The notes beneath the pieces are model-generated. The model was not told the DNA's origin and searched no databases. It saw only the letters and a list, made by a program, of their open reading frames with translations. This document shows, one piece after another, positions 27,747-39,490 of a DNA stretch of 46,698 nt. The DNA comes from Geobacteraceae bacterium (lineage in GTDB: Bacteria > Desulfobacterota > Desulfuromonadia > Geobacterales > Geobacteraceae): NCBI GenBank assembly GCA_029975275.1, contig JARKPN010000059.1, positions 1 to 46,698 of the forward strand, given 5' to 3'. Numbering within the stretch: position 1 is the first letter of the stretch; every line of letters begins with the position of its first letter. A program made the translations under genes and the position numbers.

Positions 27747-27791
27747 AAAAAAGGCGACATATCGGCCTCAGGACGATATGTCGCCCTTTTT
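27747..27791. terminator. Bidirectional rho-independent terminator
   Basis: This is a perfect 12-bp inverted repeat, 27753-27764 with 27774-27785 (GGCGACATATCG / CGATATGTCGCC), with a 9-nt loop. It is flanked by six A on the left and five T on the right, so it can terminate on both strands. The regulator stop codon (27768-27770) lies in the loop, so the last codons form one arm. Confidence 0.88.
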
Positions 27792-29945
27792 CTTGCGGAG
27801 GCTGATTCCCAGTTTCTTCATCCGGGAATGGAGGGTTGAGGGGACTATATCGAGTATCCGCGCGGCCCCCGCTTCCCCCTTGATGCGGCCGCCCGTGTGG
27901 CGGAGCACGTTCAGGATGTGCTGTGACTCGACTTCTTCAAGGGTCCTGCTCCAGGAACCGTCCCTGCCGACATCCTTGGGCAGTCGCACCTGCAGGGTTC
28001 CGTTAGTGCTGACGATGACGGCATGCTCGATGATATTCCTCAGCTCGCGGATGTTGCCGGGCCAGGAATACTGCTGCAGGGATTCCATGTCGCGTTTGGC
28101 TATCTTGTGGACCTGTTTCCCCATCTTTTCACAGAACTCGTTCACGAATGCCCACACCAGCAGGGGAATGTCCTCGATCCTTTCCCGGAGCGGCGGGACG
28201 GTAATCGGAAATACGTTCAGCCGATAGTACAGATCCGACCTGAAATTTCCCTTTTCCACCTCTTCGCGGATGTTCCGGTTCGTGGCGGCGATCACCCGGA
28301 CACGGACCTGGATGGTCTTGGGGCTGCCCAGGCGTTCGAACGTGTTCTCCTGCAGCACGCGCAGCAGTTTGACCTGCAACTCCAGAGGCAGCTCGGCAAT
28401 TTCATCCAGGAAAATCGTCGAACCGTCCGCCAGCTCGAAACGGCCGATCTGCCGGGTCAGTGCCCCGGTATAGGCCCCTTTCTCGCGACCGAACAGCTCG
28501 CTTTCCACCAGGGTTGCCGGCAGAGAGGCACAGTTCACCTTGACCATCAGCTTGTCCCGGTAGAGGCTCATGCCATGGATTGCCTGGGCGATGAGCTCCT
28601 TACCGGTCCCGGTTTCCCCGCAGATGAGCACGGTCGTGTCGGTGGGCGCCACCTGTTCCACCTGCGTCAGGACTTTCGCGAGCGCTTCACTCTGGCCTAT
28701 TATCTTTTCCCTGTTCTGGTTGGACCTGAGCTCGGACCGGAGAAAATCAGCCTCGACCTGCAACTTGTCCTTCAGGTCCCGGATCTCTTCGTATGACCGC
28801 TTCAGCTCCTGTTCGGCGTGTTTGCGCGCCAAAGCGTTTATGAAGGCCTCACCGATGAGACGCAGGCGGGGGGAGTAATCTTCCGGCCACGATTGTTCAA
28901 AACTCATGTTGTTGAACACAATGACATGACGGATGTTTTTCCCCGAGGGGAGCGGAATGGAAAGGGACGAATGAACGCCCATTGCCGTAAACGTCTCTCG
29001 ATCCTTATCCGCCTCACGTGGAAGCTCTGCGAGACTGGCGAATTTGACGCACTCGCCATGGAAGAAAAGCCTCTCGTATGCCCAGGGAAAGAGGGTCGCG
29101 AGATCCGTCTCGCTCGAAACCGGTTCTCTCCCTTCGTCATACCAGGCATGGGTAACCATGACGCTCCTATGCTCGGGGTTATGCTCGATCAGTCCGCACC
29201 GGTCCGAGCCGAAGAGTTTACCGATCATCGCAAGGGCCTGATTGATTTCGTGATCAACCTCGGCCGGATCCACATTGATTAGCCTTGCCGAAATGTCGGA
29301 GAACAGCGTCTCGAAACGTATCCTTTCAAGGAGCTCCAGCTTCTTTCGCTTGCGACCGATGGCCAATGCAAAGACATCAACCATCGGCTTCATTCTCCTG
29401 GCCATCGATTCCGGCCAGGCTACGGCTGAACGGGTACATTCGAGCGACAGACAGCCGAACACTTCGTCATCCATTGCAAGGGGAAAAGAAATATGGGATT
29501 GCGTCCCGACATGTCCGAAATATGCCATGGCCTGCTTGGCTTCGACAGGCAAATCCGCCACATCGGAAAACGTGACATGCTCCCTGTTAAAGATCTTCTG
29601 CTGAACACAGGGAGGAATGGAAATTTCGCGGGAATCTATCGCCGGTCTGCTGCTCGAAGTCTGGTAGTAATGCGTACAGACCATCATCTTTCCCGTGGCC
29701 GAATATTGGGCAATAAAACCTCGGTCAAGGTCGAGAAGCTGGACGATTCTCCGGAGGCTCCCCCGAAGTTCCGAATCAATCTGGTCAATTGAAATCGTTA
29801 TATAGGGAGCCATCAACTTGCCGATCATCCGCCCGAGAACATCCAGCCGCAAACTAAGCTGGGTACTGCCCCGTGCAGCCTCCTCCGCGGAGACCGACTG
29901 CCGTGCATTCGCTTCCGGTGGGATGGGACGAGGGCACTGCTCCAC
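27768..29945 (-). CDS. Sigma-54-dependent transcriptional activator (GAF-GAF-AAA+-HTH)
   Basis: This 725-residue enhancer-binding protein has two probable GAF sensor domains (about residues 55-200 and 212-370) and a coiled-coil linker (about 375-408). The AAA+ domain spans 412-640, with Walker A GETGTGKE (443-450) and Walker B STIFLDE (509-515). The Fis-type helix-turn-helix is at about 675-714 (ILNVLRHTGGRIKGEAGAARIL). The sigma-54-contacting loop reads GAYTGA (490-495) instead of GAFTGA; Tyr is a conservative natural variant. There is no receiver domain, so the signal is probably a small molecule bound by a GAF domain. The layout resembles FhlA. The targets are unknown. A search by eye for -24/-12 promoters in the nearby gaps gave no clean hit. 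Confidence 0.93.
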   Translation of the reverse strand: MEQCPRPIPPEANARQSVSAEEAARGSTQLSLRLDVLGRMIGKLMAPYITISIDQIDSELRGSLRRIVQLLDLDRGFIAQYSATGKMMVCTHYYQTSSSRPAIDSREISIPPCVQQKIFNREHVTFSDVADLPVEAKQAMAYFGHVGTQSHISFPLAMDDEVFGCLSLECTRSAVAWPESMARRMKPMVDVFALAIGRKRKKLELLERIRFETLFSDISARLINVDPAEVDHEINQALAMIGKLFGSDRCGLIEHNPEHRSVMVTHAWYDEGREPVSSETDLATLFPWAYERLFFHGECVKFASLAELPREADKDRETFTAMGVHSSLSIPLPSGKNIRHVIVFNNMSFEQSWPEDYSPRLRLIGEAFINALARKHAEQELKRSYEEIRDLKDKLQVEADFLRSELRSNQNREKIIGQSEALAKVLTQVEQVAPTDTTVLICGETGTGKELIAQAIHGMSLYRDKLMVKVNCASLPATLVESELFGREKGAYTGALTRQIGRFELADGSTIFLDEIAELPLELQVKLLRVLQENTFERLGSPKTIQVRVRVIAATNRNIREEVEKGNFRSDLYYRLNVFPITVPPLRERIEDIPLLVWAFVNEFCEKMGKQVHKIAKRDMESLQQYSWPGNIRELRNIIEHAVIVSTNGTLQVRLPKDVGRDGSWSRTLEEVESQHILNVLRHTGGRIKGEAGAARILDIVPSTLHSRMKKLGISLRKKKGDISS

Positions 29946-30101
29946 TGCCGACCTCTTTTCATTCAGTCAACATATACAAACAGGCTCAGATCAGTCGCCT
30001 ACCTGCAGCCACAGACATTTCTATGCGATTTTTCCGGTAGTTATGATCATATCAAGAGATAACCGGATGACAAGACGATATTTCGTCCGGAAAATTCTTC
30101 C

Positions 30102-30131
30102 TTGACGTGTTCCCTCCAGGAGTGCTAGGGT
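30102..30131 (+). promoter_or_regulatory. Probable sigma-70 promoter of the pyr operon
   Basis: TTGACG (30102-30107) and TAGGGT (30126-30131) are separated by 18 nt. The -35 box is near consensus and the -10 box is weak. Transcription would start near 30138, just before the PyrR-binding hairpin. This is the best candidate in the 29946-30283 gap, which otherwise holds the divergent start of the regulator gene and the attenuator. Confidence 0.5.
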
Positions 30132-30151
30132 AGAAAAAATTTATCGACCGG

Positions 30152-30183
30152 CCTTTTAAGCAACCCCGTGAGGTTGGCAAAGG
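30152..30183 (+). promoter_or_regulatory. PyrR-binding RNA hairpin (anti-antiterminator)
   Basis: The lower stem is CCTTT (30152-30156) with AAAGG (30179-30183). After an internal bulge, the upper stem is CAACC (30161-30165) with GGTTG (30172-30176), closing the six-base loop CCGTGA. The two-stem shape with a purine bulge and the G-x-GAGG loop core matches known PyrR-binding loops of pyr leaders. The AAAGG strand could instead pair with CCTTT in the 5' arm of the downstream terminator. PyrR-UMP binding would then hold this hairpin closed and free the terminator. That alternative pairing is inference. Confidence 0.75.
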
Positions 30184-30211
30184 TGGGGGCAGACACAATC
30201 CAAGCCACTGA

Positions 30212-30823
<612 letters not shown>

Positions 30824-30893
30824 CAAGCTCACCGTGACAGTTTCCAGCGGCTGGCCGCCGTCCGCCGTCCGCTGATTTTTCTGGAGGGTCGCC

Positions 30894-31826
30894 ATGGTTT
30901 TCAAGCACAAGGACATCTTAGGATTACAGAACCTCACGGCCGAGGAGATTGAGCTGCTGCTCAACACGGCCGACAGCATGAAGGAGATCAGTAAGCGGGA
31001 GATCAAGAAGGTGCCGACCCTGCGGGGCAAGACGGTGGTGAACCTGTTCTTCGAACCCTCCACCCGTACCCGCACCTCCTTTGAGATCGCGGCCAAGCGG
31101 CTCTCGGCCGACACGCTCAACATCTCCGCCTCCACCAGCGCGGTGCAGAAGGGCGAGACCCTGTCGGACACGGCCCGCAACATCGAGGCCATGAAGCCGG
31201 ACATCATCGTCATGCGCCACGCCATCTCCGGGGCCCATCACTACCTGGCCAAGCGGGTCTCCTACTCGGTGGTCAATGCCGGGGACGGGCAGCACGAACA
31301 CCCCTCCCAGGGGCTGCTGGACATGATGACCATGCGGGAAAAGCTGGGCACCCTCGAGGGTCTCAAGGTGGCCATCGTGGGAGACATCACCCACAGCCGG
31401 GTGGCGCGTTCCAACATCTACGGCCTGACCAAGATGGGGGCAAAGGTCTTTCTGGCCGGTCCGCCGACCCTGATCCCGCCCGGTGTGGAACGGCTCGGCA
31501 ACGTAGCCGTATGCGGCAGGATGCGGGACGCGGTGGAGGACGCCGACGTGGTCATGATGCTCCGGATACAGTTGGAGCGGCAGGGGAAGGCCCTGCTCCC
31601 CACCATGCGGGAGTACTCCCGCTATTTCGGCCTGTCCGAGGACGTGGTGAAGCTGGCCAAGCCCGGAGTCCTGGTCATGCACCCCGGCCCCATGAACCGC
31701 GGAGTGGAGATCTGCTCCGACGTGGCCGACGGGCCCAACTCGGTGATCCTTGAGCAGGTGGAGAACGGCGTGGCGGTCAGGATGTCCATGCTCTACCACG
31801 TGAGTGGCGGCGGCCCGACGGAATAG
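30894..31826 (+). CDS. pyrB: Aspartate carbamoyltransferase catalytic subunit
   Basis: This 310-residue enzyme joins carbamoyl phosphate and aspartate to make carbamoyl-aspartate, the committed step of pyrimidine synthesis. The carbamoyl-phosphate motif [11 protein letters not shown] is at about residues 46-56. [13 protein letters not shown] and [17 protein letters not shown] form the active site, and [12 protein letters not shown] closes the aspartate domain. The length matches the catalytic chain. No pyrI regulatory subunit is encoded here, as expected for operons controlled by PyrR. A GGAGG site precedes ATG 30894. The gene sits between pyrR and pyrC on the plus strand. Confidence 0.97.
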   Translation: MVFKHKDILGLQNLTAEEIELLLNTADSMKEISKREIKKVPTLRGKTVVNLFFEPSTRTRTSFEIAAKRLSADTLNISASTSAVQKGETLSDTARNIEAMKPDIIVMRHAISGAHHYLAKRVSYSVVNAGDGQHEHPSQGLLDMMTMREKLGTLEGLKVAIVGDITHSRVARSNIYGLTKMGAKVFLAGPPTLIPPGVERLGNVAVCGRMRDAVEDADVVMMLRIQLERQGKALLPTMREYSRYFGLSEDVVKLAKPGVLVMHPGPMNRGVEICSDVADGPNSVILEQVENGVAVRMSMLYHVSGGGPTE

Positions 31827-31837
31827 AACCAGGATCG

Positions 31838-31895
31838 AGGTTCGAGGTATAAAGCTGAAACCTGAATCAAAAAACATCGAACCTTGAACCTTGAA
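31838..31895. repeat. Inverted and direct short repeats between pyrB and pyrC
   Basis: AGGTTCGA (31838-31845) is matched by its reverse complement TCGAACCT (31877-31884), 31 nt apart. The right arm merges into a direct repeat of CCTTGAA (ACCTTGAACCTTGAAC, 31881-31896). The 90-bp gap has no T-run after the hairpin, so it is not a clear terminator. It looks like short repetitive extragenic DNA. Confidence 0.55.
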
Positions 31896-31916
31896 CAAAT
31901 GTTCACGAGGTGACAT

Positions 31917-33194
31917 ATGGATATATTGATAAAGGGGGGTCGCGTCATCGACCCGGCGCAGGAGCTGGACGGTAAGCTGGACATTCTCGTTGCCGACGGC
32001 AGGATCGCCGGGATCGGCAAAAAACTGACCGCAGGCAAAGGGATTGAGGTCATCGACGCCAGGGGGATGATCGTGACCCCGGGCCTCATCGACATGCACG
32101 TCCACCTGCGCGACCCGGGACTGGAGTACAAGGAGGACATCGTCACCGGTACCAGGGCAGCGGCCGCCGGCGGCTTCACCTCGGTGGCCTGCATGCCCAA
32201 CACCAAGCCGGTAAACGACAGCAAGGCGGTGACCGGCTATATCATCGCCAAGGCCGCGGCCGAAGGCGCGGTCAACGTCTTCCCGGTGGGCGCCGTCACC
32301 CAGGGGAGCAAGGGGGAGCACCTGGCCGAGATGGGCGACCTGAAGGAGGCCGGCTGCGTGGCGGTGTCCGACGACGGCAGACCGGTCACCAACCCGGAGT
32401 TGATGCGCCGGGCGCTGGAATACGCCAAGGGGATGGGGATACTGTTCATCTCCCACGCCGAGGACCTGGGCCTGGCAGGGGACGGCCAGATGAACGACGG
32501 CTTCACCGCCACCGAACTGGGGCTCAAGGGGATCCCCTGGGTGGCCGAGGACGCGGCAACCGCCAGGGACGTGTTCCTGGCCGAGTTCACTGATTCGCCC
32601 ATCCACATCGCCCACGTATCCACCAAGGGGGCGGTGCGGATCATCCGCGAGGCCAAGGCCCGGGGGGTGAAGGTCACCTGCGAGACCGCGCCCCACTACT
32701 TCACCCTCACCGAGAACGCGGTCAGGGGATACGACACCAACGCCAAGATGAACCCGCCCCTGCGAACCGCGGAGGACGTGGAGGCCATCAAGGCCGGCCT
32801 GGCGGACGGCACCATCGACGCCATCGCCACCGACCACGCCCCGCACCACCTGGACGAGAAGGACCTGGAATTCGCCCTGGCCTTGAACGGCATCATCGGC
32901 CTGGAGACCTCGCTGCCGCTCTCGCTGGCCCTGGTGGAGGCAAAGGTGCTGGACCTGGACGCACTGGTGGCCCGGATGTCCACCAACCCCGCCCGCATCC
33001 TGGGAATCGACCGGGGAACCCTGGCCCAGGGGGCGGTCGCGGACATCACCGTCATCGATCCGGACGCCCGCTGGACCGTGGAGGCGGAGAAACTGGCCAG
33101 CAGGTCCAAGAATTCCCCCTTCCTCGGCAGGGAGATGAAGGGACGGACCACGTACACCATCGTCGGCGGCAAGGTGGTGTACAAGGCGGGCTAA
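31917..33194 (+). CDS. pyrC: Dihydroorotase (class I)
   Basis: This 425-residue zinc amidohydrolase cyclises carbamoyl-aspartate to dihydroorotate. The metal motif is [10 protein letters not shown] (about residues 59-68). Other active-site segments are [35 protein letters not shown] and the carboxylate loop ATDHAPHH at about residue 304. The length and ATDHAPHH motif place it in the bacterial class I group of about 425 residues. ATG 31917 follows GAGG by 6 nt. The stop TAA (33192-33194) is the end of the first copy of an 11-copy GGGCTAA repeat, which is unusual. The next gene, carA, starts 223 nt later. Confidence 0.97.
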   Translation: MDILIKGGRVIDPAQELDGKLDILVADGRIAGIGKKLTAGKGIEVIDARGMIVTPGLIDMHVHLRDPGLEYKEDIVTGTRAAAAGGFTSVACMPNTKPVNDSKAVTGYIIAKAAAEGAVNVFPVGAVTQGSKGEHLAEMGDLKEAGCVAVSDDGRPVTNPELMRRALEYAKGMGILFISHAEDLGLAGDGQMNDGFTATELGLKGIPWVAEDAATARDVFLAEFTDSPIHIAHVSTKGAVRIIREAKARGVKVTCETAPHYFTLTENAVRGYDTNAKMNPPLRTAEDVEAIKAGLADGTIDAIATDHAPHHLDEKDLEFALALNGIIGLETSLPLSLALVEAKVLDLDALVARMSTNPARILGIDRGTLAQGAVADITVIDPDARWTVEAEKLASRSKNSPFLGREMKGRTTYTIVGGKVVYKAG

Positions 33195-33264
33195 GGGCTA
33201 AGGGCTAAGGGCTAAGGGCTAAGGGCTAAGGGCTAAGGGCTAAGGGCTAAGGGCTAAGGGCTAA
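33188..33264 (+). repeat. Heptamer tandem repeat, 11 perfect copies of GGGCTAA
   Basis: Seventy-seven bases consist of exactly eleven GGGCTAA units with no interruption. The first unit supplies the last glycine codon and the TAA stop of pyrC. Since 7 is not a multiple of 3, TAA occurs in all three frames, so read-through would end at once. The tract lies inside the pyr operon mRNA, 150 nt before carA. Copy number probably varies by slippage. After the tract, 33265-33417 holds a direct repeat CGCATTCAG (33382, 33400) but no gene. Confidence 0.97.
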
Positions 33265-33417
33265 AAGGATTGTAATTATTCCCTCAAGATTCTCAATGCT
33301 TTCCCTTTCGCCTGGCGCCCTGTGCCTGCCGGACCGGCCAGGGTCTCATTCAGCAACGCAAACTTTCGGTATCTACAACTCGCGCATTCAGTACAACACG
33401 CATTCAGGAGCACCCAC

Positions 33418-34542
33418 ATGAAAGCAGTTCTCGCGCTCGCGGACGGACGCGTTTTTGAAGGGAAATCGTTCGGAGCCACCGGCGAGGCCGCCGGCGAGGT
33501 GGTGTTCAACACCGCCATGTCCGGCTACCAGGAGGTCCTGACCGACCCCTCCTACAAGGGACAGATGGTCACCATGACCTATACCCAGACGGGGAACACC
33601 GGCGTCAATCCCGAAGATGTAGAGAGCAGGGGCCTGTTCCTGTCCGGCTTCATCGTCAAGGAATACTTCGACGAGTATTCCAGCTGGCGCGCCACCATGA
33701 GCCTGGGCGACTACCTCAGGGAAAACGGGGTGGTGGGGATCCAGGGGATCGATACCCGGGCGCTCACCCGGCACCTGCGCGACAAGGGGGCCCAGAACGG
33801 CATCATCTCCACCATCGACCACGACCACCAGAGCTTGGTGAAGAAGGCGCGGGCGGTCCCGAGCATGGCTGGACTCGACCTGGCAACCGGCGTCACCTGC
33901 GACAAGTCGTACGAATGGGGCGAAGGGCTCTGGGAACTCGACAAGGGATATCCCCGGGTCGATACGAGCGCCATGCCGTTCAAGGTCGTTGCCTACGACT
34001 TCGGCATCAAGTACAACATCCTCCGCTGCCTGACCTCGGCAGGCTGCCGGGTGACCGTGGTCCCCTCCACCTTCCCGGCCGAGGAGGCCCTGGCCATGAA
34101 CCCGGACGGCATCTTCCTCTCCAACGGCCCGGGCGATCCGGAGCCCATGACCGAGGTCATCGCCAACATCCGCAAGATGATCGGCAAGGTGCCCATCTTC
34201 GGCATCTGCCTGGGACACCAGTTGCTGGGCCTGGCCCTTGGAGGGAGGACCATGAAGCTCAAGTTCGGCAACCACGGCTCCAACCTGCCGGTCATGGACC
34301 TGGCCACCCGCAGGGTGGAGATCACGGCCCAGAACCACGGCTTCTCCGTGGACATCGCCTCGCTGACCGGCTGCTGCGACTTGGCCCACGAGAACCTCAA
34401 CGACATGACCGTGGAGGGGATGCGCTGCACCTGCCATCCCATATTTTCCGTACAGCACCACCCCGAGGCCTCGCCCGGACCCCACGACTCCCAGTACCTG
34501 TTCGGGAGGTTCGTGGAGATGATGGAGAAATTCAAATCGTAG
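33418..34542 (+). CDS. carA: Carbamoyl-phosphate synthase small subunit
   Basis: This 374-residue glutaminase subunit delivers ammonia to CarB. The N-terminal CPSase domain (about residues 1-150) contains [19 protein letters not shown]. The class I amidotransferase domain (about 185-374) has an intact triad: Cys264 in FGICLGHQ, and His348 and Glu350 in [11 protein letters not shown]. The oxyanion segment SNGPGDPE is also present. The frame is open from 33322, but ATG 33418 is used because it matches the family N-terminus ([15 protein letters not shown]) and has CAGGAG 7 nt upstream. The TAG stop lies at the edge of a palindromic repeat. Unusually, a radical-SAM gene separates it from carB. 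Confidence 0.96.
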   Translation: MKAVLALADGRVFEGKSFGATGEAAGEVVFNTAMSGYQEVLTDPSYKGQMVTMTYTQTGNTGVNPEDVESRGLFLSGFIVKEYFDEYSSWRATMSLGDYLRENGVVGIQGIDTRALTRHLRDKGAQNGIISTIDHDHQSLVKKARAVPSMAGLDLATGVTCDKSYEWGEGLWELDKGYPRVDTSAMPFKVVAYDFGIKYNILRCLTSAGCRVTVVPSTFPAEEALAMNPDGIFLSNGPGDPEPMTEVIANIRKMIGKVPIFGICLGHQLLGLALGGRTMKLKFGNHGSNLPVMDLATRRVEITAQNHGFSVDIASLTGCCDLAHENLNDMTVEGMRCTCHPIFSVQHHPEASPGPHDSQYLFGRFVEMMEKFKS

Positions 34543-34585
34543 GGGCGCACGGCATGCGCCCAAGGGCGAACGCCGTTTGCCCTAC
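34539..34585. repeat. REP-like composite palindromic element overlapping the carA stop
   Basis: The element is bounded by GTAGGG (34539) and CCCTAC (ending 34585). It contains two inner palindromes: GGGCGCA / TGCGCCC around CGGCA, and GGGCGAA / TTTGCCC around CGCCG. This build resembles dispersed short palindromes seen in Geobacter-type and other genomes. The TAG at 34540-34542 is the carA stop codon. The next gene begins 8 nt after the element and has no visible ribosome site. Confidence 0.75.
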
Positions 34586-34593
34586 AAGCAATC

Positions 34594-35496
34594 ATGACGT
34601 ACCTCGATCTTTATCAATCAGGCGAGCTCCGCGAACGGGTCCGGGTGGCCTATGCCCGGCTGCGGCGCTGCGCCCTCTGCCCCCGCGAATGCGGGGTGGA
34701 CCGCATCGCCGGGGAAACCGGGTTCTGCAAGGCGGGACCGAGACCCAAGCTGGCGTCGGCCAGCGTCCACCGAGGCGAGGAGCCCCCCATCTCCGGCAGC
34801 CGGGGATCGGGCACCATCTTCCTCTCCTGGTGCACCCTCTGCTGCCGCTTCTGCCAGAATTTCCCCATCAGCCAGTCGGGCCACGGCGAGGAGCTGTCCA
34901 CGGGCGGCCTGGCGGAACGGATGCTGAAGCTCCAGCGCCAGGGGGTCCACAACATCAACTTCGTCACACCCGGCCACTACCTTCCCCAGATACTGGCTGC
35001 CCTGTGGCTGGCCATACCGCGGGGGTTCCGACTGCCCATCGTATGGAACTCCGGCGGCTACGAAACGGTAGAGGCGCTGCGGCTGCTGGACGGGATCGTG
35101 GACATCTACCTTCCGGACATGAAGTACGCGGAAGAGGGACCGGCGGTCCGCTTCTCTTCCGCACCCGGCTACCGGGACATCAACCGGGCGGCGATACTGG
35201 AGATGTTCCGCCAGGTAGGCCACCTGGAGCCCGACGAGGACGGCATCGCCGTGAAGGGGCTCATCATCCGGCACCTGGTCCTCCCTGACGGAGGGGCCGG
35301 AAGCCGCGAGACCCTTGGCTGGATCGCGCAAAACCTGGGGACCGGGACCCACATCGCCCTGATGAACCAGTTCTTTCCCGCGCACCTGGCCGCGGAGACA
35401 CCCGGGATTCACAGGAAGATCACCGAAGAGGAGTATGCCGAGGCGGTGACGGCGCTGGAGGAATTCGGGCTGGAGAACGGCTGGGTCCAGGAATGA
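34594..35496 (+). CDS. Radical SAM protein, PflX/COG1313-like
   Basis: This 300-residue protein belongs to the radical SAM group related to pyruvate-formate-lyase-activating enzymes (COG1313-like). The SAM cluster motif CTLCCRFC (CxxxCxxC) is at about residues 80-87, in SWCTLCCRFCQN. An additional N-terminal cysteine cluster, CALCPRECGVDR then GFCKAG (about residues 27-51), is typical of the group and could bind another Fe-S cluster or zinc. Other landmarks are VTPGHYLPQILAAL, VWNSGGYET and IYLPDMKY. The target is unknown. It lies between carA and carB on the same strand. The ATG at 34594 lacks a clear ribosome site because a palindromic repeat lies just before it, so translation may be weak or coupled. 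Confidence 0.88.
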   Translation: MTYLDLYQSGELRERVRVAYARLRRCALCPRECGVDRIAGETGFCKAGPRPKLASASVHRGEEPPISGSRGSGTIFLSWCTLCCRFCQNFPISQSGHGEELSTGGLAERMLKLQRQGVHNINFVTPGHYLPQILAALWLAIPRGFRLPIVWNSGGYETVEALRLLDGIVDIYLPDMKYAEEGPAVRFSSAPGYRDINRAAILEMFRQVGHLEPDEDGIAVKGLIIRHLVLPDGGAGSRETLGWIAQNLGTGTHIALMNQFFPAHLAAETPGIHRKITEEEYAEAVTALEEFGLENGWVQE

Positions 35497-35594
35497 TGCG
35501 GGGAAAGCGGCGCTCCACATGGGGGCGGCCGCCAAGGCCGGAGCCTGTGTCTTTATTTTCAGGAGTTGCTTGTAAGTATTCATAAGGAGTTGAG

Positions 35595-38843
<3,249 letters not shown>

Positions 38844-38878
38844 TCTGCCATTGAGATGGAGTATTTGACAATATCTAC

Positions 38879-38916
38879 AAAAAAAGGGGCGGCCGTTTCG
38901 GCTGCCCCTCCTGTTT
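38879..38916. terminator. Hairpin between carB and greA (weak terminator)
   Basis: GGGGCGGCCG TTT CGGCTGCCCC (38886-38908) folds into a 10-pair stem including one G-T pair. On the plus strand it is followed only by TCCTGTTTT, so termination would be partial. Seven A precede it, which would make a better terminator on the minus strand. It ends 26 nt before the greA start and may reduce pyr-operon read-through into greA. Confidence 0.6.
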
Positions 38917-38934
38917 TAGGAGGAAAGCATCACG

Positions 38935-39408
38935 ATGTCCCATTCAGTTCCCATGACCAAGGAAAGCTACGAGGCCCTCCAGGAGGAGTTGAAGCGCCTC
39001 ATCCGTGAGGAGCGCCCCAGGGTGATCCAGGATATCGCCGAGGCCCGCTCGCACGGCGACCTGTCCGAAAACGCCGAGTACGACGCGGCCAAACACCGCC
39101 AGGGTTTCATCGAGGGGAGGATCCAGGAGCTCAAGGACAAGCTGGCCCGGGCATACGTGGTGGACCTGTCCAACCTGAAGCCGGACAAGGTGGTGTTCGG
39201 CGCCACCGTCACCCTGTACGACACTGTGCTGGAGGAGGAGGTCACCTACCGCATTGTCGGTGAGGACGAGGCCGACATCAAGCAGGGGAAGATGTCGTGC
39301 TCTTCGCCGGTGGGCAAGGCGCTCATCGGCCACCGGCTGGATGATACGGTGCGGGTGAAGGTGCCGTCGGGGCTGAAGGAATACGAGATCATCGATATCC
39401 GATACTGA
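38935..39408 (+). CDS. greA: Transcription elongation factor GreA
   Basis: This 157-residue factor binds the RNA polymerase secondary channel and stimulates cleavage of backtracked RNA. The N-terminal coiled coil carries the acidic tip motif GDLSENAEYDAAK (about residues 40-52). The C-terminal FKBP-like domain has VVFGATVTLYDT, YRIVGEDEADI and the conserved SPVGKALIG. The start at 38935 (MSHSVPMTKESYEAL) has AGGAGG 11 nt upstream. A second ATG six codons on would give the common family start (MTKESY) but has no ribosome site. It lies 91 nt downstream of carB and may be partly co-transcribed with it; carB-greA adjacency is common in this group of bacteria. Confidence 0.97.
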   Translation: MSHSVPMTKESYEALQEELKRLIREERPRVIQDIAEARSHGDLSENAEYDAAKHRQGFIEGRIQELKDKLARAYVVDLSNLKPDKVVFGATVTLYDTVLEEEVTYRIVGEDEADIKQGKMSCSSPVGKALIGHRLDDTVRVKVPSGLKEYEIIDIRY

Positions 39409-39444
39409 GAACCCCACACGACTTATGTCGTCGAAAACAATAAC

Positions 39445-39467
39445 CCCCTCCCCCGGCGGGGGAGGGG
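39445..39467. other. GC-rich hairpin between convergent greA and anti-sigma genes
   Basis: A perfect 10-bp stem (CCCCTCCCCC, 39445-39454, with GGGGGAGGGG, 39458-39467) has a 3-nt GGC loop. It lies between the 3' ends of two convergent genes, so it could end both transcripts. There is no proper T-run on either side (TTATTGTTTT on the minus side is the closest). The same motif could be a dispersed palindromic repeat. Confidence 0.6.
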
Positions 39468-39490
39468 AACTTTCCAGGTTGCGGAATTTT

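Noticed and set aside
30924-32849. A 641-codon minus-strand frame across pyrB and pyrC
   Set aside because: It spans two genuine plus-strand genes and their gap; composition is typical of antisense high-GC frames.
33188-33264. CRISPR array
   Set aside because: The repeat is a 7-bp tandem unit with no spacers and no cas genes nearby.
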